Positions 53,469-61,610 of a DNA stretch of 64,000 bases are shown here, piece by piece. The stretch covers positions 3,401,501-3,465,500 of the forward strand of contig NZ_CP035417.1 in NCBI RefSeq assembly GCF_004123675.1. Reading direction: 5' to 3'. Origin of the DNA: Leisingera sp. NJS204. GTDB taxonomy: Bacteria > Pseudomonadota > Alphaproteobacteria > Rhodobacterales > Rhodobacteraceae. Below the pieces are notes generated by a model. The model had not been told where the DNA came from, ran no database searches, and was given only the letters and a program-made list of their open reading frames with translations. The position numbers and the translations under genes are program-made. Each line of letters begins with the position of its first letter. The first letter of the stretch is position 1.

Positions 53469-54677
53469 ATGTCCGGTTTCCCCAGTTTCCTTGCAGCATT
53501 TCTGATTGCAGCGGGCATGTGCTGCCCCGGTGCCTTGCGCGCGGAATGCGTGGATTTCGGCAAAACATGCATTGGCAGCAACGACTTGAAGGCAAAGGTC
53601 CGGATTGGAAACCACACGCCGGACTTGCAGGGGCTGATCCAGTTCACTGAGCTGACTGACCTTACACTGATGGCCGACCTGCGGTTCAAGGAGCCTGTCG
53701 ATCTGTCCCCCCTCGCCGCGATGCCAAAGCTGGAAAGGCTGGCCTTGGTCAACATCACCGCGCCAGGCCTTGTGCCACTGACCCGGCTGCCGCGGCTGAA
53801 GCGGCTCAGCCTTGATTCTGTCCGCGCGCCGGATTTCACCCCGCTGGCCCGGATGACACAGCTTGAACACCTCTCGGTCTGGGGTGCCGGGGACGTCACC
53901 GATCTGTCCTTTGCCAGCAGCCTGACCCGGCTGCAAAGCCTGAATATCGCGGATTCCGGTATCTCCGACCTAAGCCCGCTGTCAGGCCTTACCGGGCTGG
54001 AGGTTTTTCTTGCCTTCAACACTCAGGTCTCTGACCTCAGCCCGCTGGCAGGCACCAACCTGCAGGTGGCCTGGATCTCCAATTGCCCGGTCCAAAGCGT
54101 GGCTGCACTGGCCGCCTCCGACCGGCTGGAGATGCTGCGCGCCGATGGAACTCAGCTGAAAAACCTGGAGGGGCTGGAGGGAAAACCTGCATTGCACACC
54201 CTGATCCTGTCAGACACGCAGGTGGCGGACCTGATCCCGATAAAAGGGGCAACCGGTCTGAAGGAGCTGGCCTTGGACGGAACCCGGATCAGCGACATCA
54301 CACCGCTGAAAGGGCTGGATGCGCTGCACAAGCTGAACCTGACAGACACGGACGTCTCCAGCCTTGCGCCTCTGGCGGGCAAAAACCTGCGTGTGCTGTC
54401 GCTCACCAATACTGCCGTGTCCAGCCTTGCTGCGGTGCAGGACATGGAGACCCTTTGGGACTTCAGCATTTCCGGAACAGCCGTCACCGATCTCACCCCG
54501 CTTAAGAACCTTAAAGAGCTTTCGATTCTCCGGGCGATCGGTCTGCCCGTCGAGGCGCTGCAGCCGTTGCTGGAGGTTGAAAACCTGCGGATTGTCTTTG
54601 CCGGCCCTGACTTCGAGACGCACAGGCGCCTGCTTGGGAAAGAGAATATAGCCCAGTACATCGCAGCCACCCCCTAA
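53469..54677 (+). CDS. secreted leucine-rich-repeat protein
   Basis: A 402-aa protein. A signal peptide (MSGFPSFLAAFLIAAGMCCPGALRA) is followed by about fourteen tandem repeats of 21-22 residues with the plan L..L.L..T.ISDLSPL.G, spanning about 60-380. These are internalin-type leucine-rich repeats that build a curved solenoid for protein binding. No sorting motif or membrane helix is seen after the signal, so it is probably periplasmic or released. The function is unknown. It is alone, divergent from sseA. Confidence 0.85.
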   Translation: MSGFPSFLAAFLIAAGMCCPGALRAECVDFGKTCIGSNDLKAKVRIGNHTPDLQGLIQFTELTDLTLMADLRFKEPVDLSPLAAMPKLERLALVNITAPGLVPLTRLPRLKRLSLDSVRAPDFTPLARMTQLEHLSVWGAGDVTDLSFASSLTRLQSLNIADSGISDLSPLSGLTGLEVFLAFNTQVSDLSPLAGTNLQVAWISNCPVQSVAALAASDRLEMLRADGTQLKNLEGLEGKPALHTLILSDTQVADLIPIKGATGLKELALDGTRISDITPLKGLDALHKLNLTDTDVSSLAPLAGKNLRVLSLTNTAVSSLAAVQDMETLWDFSISGTAVTDLTPLKNLKELSILRAIGLPVEALQPLLEVENLRIVFAGPDFETHRRLLGKENIAQYIAATP

Positions 54678-55015
54678 CAGGTACAGTTTCAGCGCGGTCT
54701 GCACTGGCGCTGATCTTCGGCAGCGGCGGCGGCACATCCCGCTGGGCCGCGGTCTCTGTCCGGGCTTGATCCAAAAGCGAACCTGCAGGGCAACGCATGT
54801 CTGACTTAACCAGTCAGACACCCAAAGCACCCCCAGAACCCCGGGACCAGCCCCGGCGGCACCGGCCGGCTGCAGGGGATTGTCAGGCAGAATAACACCA
54901 ATGCCATGACACGCATCGGTATCCGCTTGCAGGCGCACAAACCCTGCTTCTTTCTGGTTGGAAATACCCTCGGGTGAATTGGCCGCCAGGCCAAGAGGGC
55001 AGCGCCCTCCCCTGA
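54678..55015. other. 338-base gap between the LRR and smpB genes
   Basis: This convergent gap holds the AACCAGAAAGAAGC repeat (copy 3) and a CTGACTTAACCAGTCAG palindrome region (about 54798-54814). A 36-codon minus-strand frame (about 54806-54916) looks like a tiny lipoprotein-like peptide (MRVMALVLFCLTIPC start); I would not call it a gene. No RNA gene is recognised, and nothing here resembles tmRNA despite the smpB neighbour. Confidence 0.4.
54946..54974 (-). repeat. AACCAGAAAGAAGC-type intergenic repeat, copy 3
   Basis: Read on the minus strand: CCCGAGGGTATTT, CC, then AACCAGAAAGAAGC. It lies in the convergent gap before smpB. Confidence 0.75.
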
Positions 55016-55498
55016 TCAGCGTGCGTCCTTCAACAGCCGCTGCTTCTGGCGGGACCAGTCGCGCTTGGCCTCACTCGCCCGCTTGTCGTGGTTCTTCTTG
55101 CCCTTGGCGATGCCCAGCTTGATCTTGGCGCGGCCCTTGTGGTTGAAGTACAAAACCAGCGGCACCAGGGTCATCCCCTTGCGCTGGGTGGCGTTCCACA
55201 GATCCGACAGTTCTTTGCGCGATACCAGCAGCTTGCGGCGGCGGCGCTCTTCATGCTTGAACAGCTTGGCCTGCTCGTAAGGCGGGATATAGGCGTTCAC
55301 CAGCCACAGCTCGCCGTTCTCCACCGCGGCATAGCTGTCGGCGATGTTGGAACCGCCCCCGCGCAGCGCCTTGACCTCGGACCCCTCCAGCATGATGCCG
55401 CATTCGATATCATCTTCGATCGCGTAATCGTACCGCGCCCGCCGGCTTTCGGCGATCACTTTGTAATTCGGGTCGGATGTCTGCTTCTTATTGGCCAT
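55016..55498 (-). CDS. smpB: SsrA-binding protein SmpB
   Basis: A 160-aa trans-translation factor that binds tmRNA and rescues stalled ribosomes. The OB-fold core reads [67 protein letters not shown]. The basic C-terminus [32 protein letters not shown] is the tail that enters the ribosome. The length and motifs are fully typical. It is alone on the minus strand ahead of an EamA gene. Confidence 0.97.
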   Translation of the reverse strand: MANKKQTSDPNYKVIAESRRARYDYAIEDDIECGIMLEGSEVKALRGGGSNIADSYAAVENGELWLVNAYIPPYEQAKLFKHEERRRRKLLVSRKELSDLWNATQRKGMTLVPLVLYFNHKGRAKIKLGIAKGKKNHDKRASEAKRDWSRQKQRLLKDAR

Positions 55499-55543
55499 GG
55501 GAGGCAGATGTAAGGCGGCGCGGCGGCGGGCGCAAGGCGCGCA

Positions 55544-56398
55544 TCACGCCTTGCGGCTGCGCAGCAGCGTGAAAACACCGCTGCCGACAATCACCGCACT
55601 GCCGATCAGGGTCAGCATATCGGGCCGTTCGCCAAAAACCAGCACCCCCAGCACCATGGCAAAGATCAGCCTGGTATAGCGGAACGGCGCAATCACCGAG
55701 ATTTCGCCCGCCCGCATCGCCCCGGACAAAGCGTTATAGGCAATGACGCCGATCACCGTGGCTGCCGTGATTTTCAGCGAATTGCCCAGGCTTGGCCAGA
55801 CCGCCCCGCCCGTCCAGCCCAGCGCGGCCACACCGGCAACCACCAGCATGGCAAAACCAAGGAACCCCAGCTGGTTGTTGCTCATATCTTTAGGCGCCGC
55901 GCGAGTGGCCAGATCACGGCCCGCAAACCCTAGCGTGCCGGCAACCGCAAACAGCGAGGCAGGTTCAAACCCGCTTAGCCCCGGCCGCAGGATCAGCAGC
56001 ACCCCGGCAAACCCCAGCCCGATCGCCAGCCAGCGCCGCCAGCCCACCGTCTCGCCAAAGAACACCACAGCACCTGCAGCCACAACCAAAGGCGTTGCCT
56101 GCAGGATGGCCGAGGCCGAGGACAAAGGCGTCAGCGCAATCGCCAGCGTGTAGCACAGGCGTCCTGCGACCTCTGCCACAGACCGCAGCAGCATCGGGCG
56201 CGTGCCGAAACCCGGGTGCCAGGGGGCGTGACCCTGCGCACGCGCCATCGCGGCAAAGATCACCATGCCGCCCAACCCGAACAGGATCAGAATCTGTCCC
56301 ACAGGAATGTCGCGGGCCGCGGATTTGATGAACATATCCTCCAGCGCAAAAGTGGCCATGGCCAGCACCATCAACAGGCTTCCGCGCAGCGTGTCCAT
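55544..56398 (-). CDS. EamA/DMT-superfamily transporter
   Basis: A 284-aa protein with ten membrane helices in two EamA repeats, starting MDTLRGSLLMVLAMATFALEDMFIKSAA. The second repeat has SAILQATPLVVAAGAVVFFGETVGWRRWLAIGLGFAGVLLILRPG. It is likely a metabolite exporter; the substrate is unknown. It ends 45 bases before the smpB start region on the same strand and lies 82 bases downstream of the XRE gene, so it may be read from the same promoter. Confidence 0.88.
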   Translation of the reverse strand: MDTLRGSLLMVLAMATFALEDMFIKSAARDIPVGQILILFGLGGMVIFAAMARAQGHAPWHPGFGTRPMLLRSVAEVAGRLCYTLAIALTPLSSASAILQATPLVVAAGAVVFFGETVGWRRWLAIGLGFAGVLLILRPGLSGFEPASLFAVAGTLGFAGRDLATRAAPKDMSNNQLGFLGFAMLVVAGVAALGWTGGAVWPSLGNSLKITAATVIGVIAYNALSGAMRAGEISVIAPFRYTRLIFAMVLGVLVFGERPDMLTLIGSAVIVGSGVFTLLRSRKA

Positions 56399-56480
56399 TC
56401 CGGTGCCCTTTCAAATCCAGAAAACTCAATGGCTTGGGCAAGTGGTAGGCCCGCCGCAGACAATGCACAAGTGAAGGATT

Positions 56481-57041
56481 TCAGTCCCGCTGCGTCAGAC
56501 CTGCCTGCCGGTAATGGTGCATGTTGAGAAAAGCCGCGCCGGTCCCGGCGCTGCGGTAGCCATGCGGCTGGTCGGCGGCAAAGCGCAAGCCCTGCCCGGC
56601 CTCCAGCGGCACCCATTCGCCGCCCCGCAGCACCTCCATTGACCCGTGCAGCACAAACACTTCCTCGGTCACACCGGTGTCATGCGGCTGGGACTGGTGG
56701 CTTTGCCCTGGCCGCAGCGTGACCTTAAAGGTCTCGGCCCCCAGCAGCGGATCGAAGGGAAAAACGATTTTCACACCGATGCTGCCGGGAAACTGCACGG
56801 TTTCATAAACACCCGCCGCCTCTCCCACGGGTCGCGTCGCTTCGCCGATCAACGCGGTCAGCGGCAGGTGAAACCCTTTGGCGATCTTCCACAGGGTGGC
56901 AATCGTCGGGCTGGATTCGCCGCGCTCGATCTGCCCCAGCATTGCCTTGCTGACCCCTGTGATCTCCGCCGCTTTGGACAGGCTAAGCCCCGCCTGCGTA
57001 CGGATGTTGCGCAGGTTCAGGGTGATGGTTTCATCGCTCAT
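56481..57041 (-). CDS. XRE-family regulator with C-terminal cupin domain
   Basis: A 186-aa repressor-type protein. The N-terminal Cro/C1 HTH is LRNIRTQAGLSLSKAAEITGVSKAMLGQIERGESSPTIATLWKIAKGFHLPL (about 8-58). A C-terminal cupin has VTEEVFVLHGSMEVLRGGEW and FAADQPHGYRS. The arrangement is common for regulators of amino-acid or small-molecule genes. It is divergent from benE, and a large dyad between them is the probable operator. Confidence 0.93.
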   Translation of the reverse strand: MSDETITLNLRNIRTQAGLSLSKAAEITGVSKAMLGQIERGESSPTIATLWKIAKGFHLPLTALIGEATRPVGEAAGVYETVQFPGSIGVKIVFPFDPLLGAETFKVTLRPGQSHQSQPHDTGVTEEVFVLHGSMEVLRGGEWVPLEAGQGLRFAADQPHGYRSAGTGAAFLNMHHYRQAGLTQRD

Positions 57042-57064
57042 AAGATCCGCCGCTCAAAAAACAC

Positions 57065-57110
57065 TTGTGCGTTATAGCGCACGATGTGTAGTGTGCGCTA
57101 TAACGCACAA
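57065..57110. promoter_or_regulatory. twin dyad operator between the XRE regulator and benE
   Basis: GTGCGTTATAGCGCAC (57067-57082) and GTGCGCTATAACGCAC (57093-57108) are exact reverse complements, and each is itself a near-palindrome GTGCGYTATARCGCAC. With two more bases each side they form an 18-bp inverted repeat with a 10-base spacer. The TATAAC/TATAG core could overlap a -10 element. Confidence 0.88.
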
Positions 57111-57146
57111 CACCCCTAGCCGATCCGGCGCCAGAGGAAAAGCCGC

Positions 57147-58325
57147 ATGCTCAAGGATCTGAAACTCTCGCATCTTGTCTCCGGCGCGGTGGCTGTGCTG
57201 GTGGGCTATACCGGTTCGGTTGCGATCATCTTTCAGGCGATTGAGGCCGTCGGCGCCACCCCGTCCCAGGCGGGCAGCTGGATGCTGGTGCTGGGGCTGG
57301 GCATGGGGATCACCTGCCTGATCCTGTCGCTGATCTACCGGATGCCGATCCTGACAGCCTGGTCCACCCCCGGCGCGGCGCTGCTGGCGGTCAGCCTGAA
57401 CGGCGTGCCGCTGGCCGAGGCGGTCGGCGCTTTCCTGTTATGCGCCGTGCTCTTGACCCTTACCGGCGTCACTGGCTGGTTTGCCGCCCTCTCCCGCCTT
57501 ATCCCGGACAGCCTGGCCAGCGCTATGCTGGCGGGCCTTCTGTTCCAGTTCGGCCTCTCGGCTTTCACGTCGCTGCAAAGTGACACCGCGCTGGTGACGG
57601 TGATGGGTCTCACCTTCCTTGCGGGCCGCAAACTGTTTCCGCGCTACACAATCCCAGCGGTGCTGGCGGCAGGTGTGGCCTGGTGCTCAGGCACCGGAGC
57701 TTTTGGCAGCTTGGAGGCGCTGGACCTCACCCTGGCCCGCCCCGAATTCATAATGCCGGCTTTTTCGCTGCCTGTGCTGATCGGTATCGGCCTGCCCTTG
57801 TACATCGTCACCATGTCCTCGCAGAACATGCCTGGTGTGGTCGCGCTGAAGGCCTGCGGATACGCACCCCCTGTCTCCGCTAGCCTAACCGTCACCGGGC
57901 TGGCCTCGCTGATCCTTGCGCCCTTCGGCGGCTTTGCCTTCAACCTCGCCGCCATCACAGCTGCGATCTGCGCAGGGCCGGAGGCGGATGAGAACCCGGA
58001 CACCCGCTATCTGGCCGGTGTCATGACGGGTCTCGTCTACATTCTGGTGGGTCTGGGCGGCGCCACCGTGATCAGCCTGTTTCTGATCGCACCCAAGGCG
58101 TTGGTGGCCACCGTCGCGGGCCTTGCGCTGCTGTCAACTATCGGCAACAGCCTGTCTGCCGCGCTGTTAGATGCCAAGGGCCGGGAGGCGGCACTGATCA
58201 CCTTTATGACCACGGTGTCCGGTGTCAGCTTCTTTGGAATCGGTGCGCCGTTCTGGGCGCTGGTGCTGGGACTGGCGGTGAATCACTGGCTGAAAAGCCC
58301 CGAACCAGCGCCCGCCCGCGCCTGA
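57147..58325 (+). CDS. benE: BenE-family benzoate/aromatic-acid transporter
   Basis: A 392-aa polytopic membrane protein. It starts [27 protein letters not shown] and has [35 protein letters not shown] and [33 protein letters not shown], all BenE blocks. The family is related to nucleobase-cation and sulfate carriers and moves benzoate by proton symport. No benzoate catabolic genes are adjacent, so the real substrate may differ. Regulated by the divergent XRE/cupin gene (inference). Confidence 0.9.
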   Translation: MLKDLKLSHLVSGAVAVLVGYTGSVAIIFQAIEAVGATPSQAGSWMLVLGLGMGITCLILSLIYRMPILTAWSTPGAALLAVSLNGVPLAEAVGAFLLCAVLLTLTGVTGWFAALSRLIPDSLASAMLAGLLFQFGLSAFTSLQSDTALVTVMGLTFLAGRKLFPRYTIPAVLAAGVAWCSGTGAFGSLEALDLTLARPEFIMPAFSLPVLIGIGLPLYIVTMSSQNMPGVVALKACGYAPPVSASLTVTGLASLILAPFGGFAFNLAAITAAICAGPEADENPDTRYLAGVMTGLVYILVGLGGATVISLFLIAPKALVATVAGLALLSTIGNSLSAALLDAKGREAALITFMTTVSGVSFFGIGAPFWALVLGLAVNHWLKSPEPAPARA

Positions 58326-58458
58326 GAAACAACCCGAGAGACATTTCACCGCTGAAATCCGGCGCCAACTGCGCCAAAATTACCGAACAGCCCCCCGGCA
58401 GGTTGCCTTTATTGCGCAAATCGTGTCCCTGAGGGCAAAGACTAAGGGAAATAGCCTG

Positions 58459-60303
58459 ATGCCAATGTACCGATCCAGAACCTCCACCCATGGCCGCAAC
58501 ATGGCGGGCGCGCGCGGATTGTGGCGCGCCACCGGCATGAAAGACGATGATTTTGGCAAACCGATCATCGCCATCGTCAACTCTTTTACCCAGTTCGTGC
58601 CCGGCCACGTCCATTTGAAGGACCTGGGCCAGATGGTCGCCCGTGAGGTTGAGGCGGCCGGCGGCGTCGCCAAGGAATTCAACACCATCGCGGTGGATGA
58701 CGGTATCGCCATGGGCCATGACGGCATGCTGTATTCACTGCCGTCGCGCGAAGTGATTGCCGACAGCGTCGAATACATGGTCAACGCCCATTGCGCCGAT
58801 GCCATGGTCTGCATCTCCAACTGCGACAAGATCACACCGGGCATGCTGATGGCCGCGATGCGGCTGAACATCCCGGCGATCTTTGTCTCCGGCGGCCCGA
58901 TGGAAGCAGGCAAGATCGACATTGCCGATCTGGACATGAAGAAGATCGACCTGGTCGATGCGATGGTCGCCGCAGCGAATGACAAGTTCACCGATGAGCA
59001 GGTCCAGCACATCGAAGAGAACGCCTGCCCCACCTGCGGGTCGTGCTCGGGCATGTTCACTGCCAACTCGATGAATTGCCTGGCCGAGGCCCTGGGCCTG
59101 GCGCTGCCCGGCAACGGCTCGACCCTGGCGACCCATGCGGACCGCAAGCACCTGTTCCTGGAGGCCGGCCGCAAGATCGTCGATATTACCAAGCGTCACT
59201 ATGTCGGCGAGGAAAAGGGCCTGCTGCCGCGCGAGATTGCCACGTTCAAGGCGTTTGAGAACGCGATGAGCCTGGACATTGCCATGGGCGGCTCCACCAA
59301 CACGGTGCTGCACCTGCTGGCCATCGCCAATGAGGGCGAAGTCGACTTCAACATGTCCCACATGGACCAGCTGAGCCGCAAGGTACCCTGCCTGTGCAAG
59401 GTGGCGCCGAACACAGCCAATGTGCATATGGAAGACGTGCACCGGGCCGGCGGTATCTTCTCGATCCTGGGTGAATTGTCCCGTGCAGGCCTGTTGCATA
59501 ATGATTGCAGCACCGTGCACTCCTCGACCATGGGCGAGGCGATTGCCAAGTGGGACGTCAAGGTTGCCAATAACCCCGAAGCCGAAGAGCTGTTCAAGGC
59601 AGCCCCCGGCGGCGTGCGCACAACGCAAGCCTTCAGCCAGTCGAACCGCTATAAAGAGCTGGACGTGGACCGCGCAGGCGGCGTGATCCGCTCGCAAGAG
59701 CACGCCTTCAGCCAGGACGGTGGCCTTGCGGTGCTGTTCGGCAATATCGCGCTGGACGGCTGCATCGTGAAAACCGCCGGCGTCGATGCCAGCAACCTCA
59801 CCTTCAACGGCTCGGCCTATGTCTGCGAAAGCCAGGATGCGGCGGTGAACGACATCCTGACCGGCAAGGTCAAAGAAGGCGACGTGGTTGTGATCCGCTA
59901 TGAGGGTCCGCGCGGCGGTCCCGGCATGCAGGAAATGCTCTACCCGACCTCCTATTTGAAGTCGAAAGGCCTGGGCAAGAAATGCGCGCTGCTGACCGAC
60001 GGGCGCTTCTCCGGCGGCACCTCGGGCCTGTCGATCGGCCATGTCTCGCCCGAGGCCGCCGAAGGCGGCACCATCGGCCTAGTGCGCCAGGGCGACACCA
60101 TCGAGATCGACATCCCCAACCGCTCGATCCACCTGGCAGTCTCCGACGAAGAGCTGGCGGCACGCCGCGAGGAACAGGACGCCAAAGGCTGGAAACCCGC
60201 CGAGCCGCGCAAGCGCAAGGTTTCCAAGGCGTTGAAGGCCTATGCGCTGCTGGCCACCTCCGCCGCCAAGGGCGCCGTCCGCGCGCTGCCCGACGAGGAT
60301 TGA
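58459..60303 (+). CDS. ilvD: dihydroxy-acid dehydratase
   Basis: A 614-aa iron-sulfur dehydratase that makes 2-keto acids from dihydroxyisovalerate and dihydroxymethylvalerate, the third step of valine/isoleucine biosynthesis. Cluster Cys residues are visible in [12 protein letters not shown] and [16 protein letters not shown]. The C-terminal [23 protein letters not shown] is the substrate loop. The ATG at 58459 with AAGGGA upstream gives the usual [22 protein letters not shown]; a frame from 58423 adds 12 residues. No attenuator leader was recognised in 58326-58458. Confidence 0.97.
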   Translation: MPMYRSRTSTHGRNMAGARGLWRATGMKDDDFGKPIIAIVNSFTQFVPGHVHLKDLGQMVAREVEAAGGVAKEFNTIAVDDGIAMGHDGMLYSLPSREVIADSVEYMVNAHCADAMVCISNCDKITPGMLMAAMRLNIPAIFVSGGPMEAGKIDIADLDMKKIDLVDAMVAAANDKFTDEQVQHIEENACPTCGSCSGMFTANSMNCLAEALGLALPGNGSTLATHADRKHLFLEAGRKIVDITKRHYVGEEKGLLPREIATFKAFENAMSLDIAMGGSTNTVLHLLAIANEGEVDFNMSHMDQLSRKVPCLCKVAPNTANVHMEDVHRAGGIFSILGELSRAGLLHNDCSTVHSSTMGEAIAKWDVKVANNPEAEELFKAAPGGVRTTQAFSQSNRYKELDVDRAGGVIRSQEHAFSQDGGLAVLFGNIALDGCIVKTAGVDASNLTFNGSAYVCESQDAAVNDILTGKVKEGDVVVIRYEGPRGGPGMQEMLYPTSYLKSKGLGKKCALLTDGRFSGGTSGLSIGHVSPEAAEGGTIGLVRQGDTIEIDIPNRSIHLAVSDEELAARREEQDAKGWKPAEPRKRKVSKALKAYALLATSAAKGAVRALPDED

Positions 60304-60330
60304 AGCCCTTCAGTCACGAAACATTCAACA

Positions 60331-60362
60331 CCCGCCGCAAAAAACGCGGCGGGTTTTCTTTT
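60331..60362 (+). terminator. rho-independent terminator of ilvD
   Basis: CCCGCCGC (60331-60338), loop AAAAAAC, GCGGCGGG (60346-60353), then TTTTCTTTT (60354-60362). Confidence 0.93.
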
Positions 60363-60413
60363 GGCGCCTGTCCCTGAACCGCCTCTCAGCATCATTCCTG
60401 TTTCAGCAAAAAA

Positions 60414-60626
60414 CTCCCGCCCCCGCTACGCCCCGCTAGCTAACGCCAGCGCGCCAAGCGGCGTTGGGCCAAGCGCCGCGCTAGCGCACGGCGTGCCTCC
60501 CGCGGTGAGTATTTGGAACCAGAAAGAAGCTGTGCGGGCTTTTCTGGAGCGCCGCCGCGCCGCGCCAGCGGCGCCCGGCCCAAGGCTTGCCGCTGCATCT
60601 TTGATGCTGCGGCTCAGGCGCGGGAG
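60414..60626. repeat. composite hairpin element, copy E
   Basis: Outer arms CTCCCGCCC (60414-60422) and GCGCGGGAG (60618-60626; one mismatch to the consensus) enclose GTTGGGCC and GGCCCAAG stretches, GCGC-rich short stems and, at 60501-60530, the AACCAGAAAGAAGC repeat. This is the longest copy. Confidence 0.65.
60501..60530 (+). repeat. AACCAGAAAGAAGC-type intergenic repeat, copy 4
   Basis: CGCGGTGAGTATTT, GG, then AACCAGAAAGAAGC. The right half is identical to copies 2 and 3; the left half is more diverged. It is nested in composite element E. Confidence 0.75.
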
Positions 60627-60648
60627 CCCCCTTTTCCTCCCTGCCGCC

Positions 60649-61467
60649 TCACTCCCCCAGCTTGGCGTGTACTTCGTCCAGGTCGATTTCGCCCACCGGC
60701 ATCTTGTTGCCCGGGTTCTCGAAATCGTATTTGAACAGCTCGAAATCGCGTTTGTAGATCTCGTAGACCAGATGCATCGACAGGTCGTCGAAGTAGTCCT
60801 CAACGGCGTGCGCGCGCTTGGGGCCGTGGCCTTCGCTTTCGTTGAACCGAGGGATCGACGCCAAATCTACCGCATGCGGCGTTTCGATCGCATCAAGCAC
60901 CCCTTGCATGCCGGCGTTGAAATCTTCGGTCCAGAAGATCCGGTTGTAGCGCCCGCCGTTCAGGATGAAGGTGGACACATGCCCCGACATCGCCGACCAG
61001 TGTATGTCCGGGTCCATCGGGCGGCGCCAGCGGATGGTGTCGCGCACGAACAGCAGAAACCGGCGGAAGCTGGCGATCTGGTCGAATTCCTGCTTGCCGT
61101 CGTCGCCGCCGACCTCGATGCCGTATTCATAGGCCAGCTTGGGCACCAGATTGCCGCGGTAGCGCCGCCCGTTGCGCTGGATGCCGCAGATCTTGTCAAA
61201 GAACGAGCTGAGCACGCGGGTGTAAGGATTGCGAACACAGGTAAAGGCGTAAGACCGATGCCCCTGTACATTGCGGGTGATCGGACCCTGGCTGTGTTCC
61301 AGCGCCCATTTGTGCAGGCCCTGCTTGGCGTCATGGATATCGCCCTCGAAGAACTGCCCATGATCGGAGTAATGCAGGATCTGCCCGATCGTCGAGCAGG
61401 CGCATTTCGGCACCACCCGGTAGACCACACTTTCACTTTCCGTCATCCAAGTGCCGGGAAACCCCAT
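60649..61467 (-). CDS. sulfotransferase family 2 protein
   Basis: A 272-aa carbohydrate-type sulfotransferase. The 5'-phosphosulfate loop PKCACST (20-26) and the 3'-phosphate site with Arg79 and Ser87/88 (CVRNPYTRVLSSFF) for the donor PAPS are present. It would transfer sulfate to a sugar of a surface or extracellular glycan (inference). It is divergent from a GT14 glycosyltransferase with a 143-base gap between starts. The ATG at 61467 has GAGG upstream; an alternative is 7 codons in. Confidence 0.85.
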   Translation of the reverse strand: MGFPGTWMTESESVVYRVVPKCACSTIGQILHYSDHGQFFEGDIHDAKQGLHKWALEHSQGPITRNVQGHRSYAFTCVRNPYTRVLSSFFDKICGIQRNGRRYRGNLVPKLAYEYGIEVGGDDGKQEFDQIASFRRFLLFVRDTIRWRRPMDPDIHWSAMSGHVSTFILNGGRYNRIFWTEDFNAGMQGVLDAIETPHAVDLASIPRFNESEGHGPKRAHAVEDYFDDLSMHLVYEIYKRDFELFKYDFENPGNKMPVGEIDLDEVHAKLGE

Positions 61468-61610
61468 CCGCTGCCCTCTTGATTATTCTTGCCTTGTCCC
61501 CAGCAGTATTCGCATATGTTTACCGAAACGGGAACTATCTGGTTTATTCGTGCCTTAAGCCCGCTTATCAAGGGAAACAATCAGGCAAAACAAGGCAATC
61601 CGTCCACGCC

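Larger units (their letters stand above)
60304..60648. other. 345-base convergent gap after ilvD
   Basis: The gap contains the ilvD terminator (60331-60362), composite hairpin element copy E (60414-60626) and AACCAGAAAGAAGC repeat copy 4 nested in it (60501-60530). No gene is supported. Confidence 0.7.

Noticed and set aside
54806-54994. Small lipoprotein-like peptide upstream of smpB
   Set aside because: No ribosome-binding site and most of it overlaps the repeat element; the Cys placement is probably chance.
58735-60042. 435-codon minus-strand frame opposite ilvD
   Set aside because: Antisense shadow of a strongly conserved enzyme.
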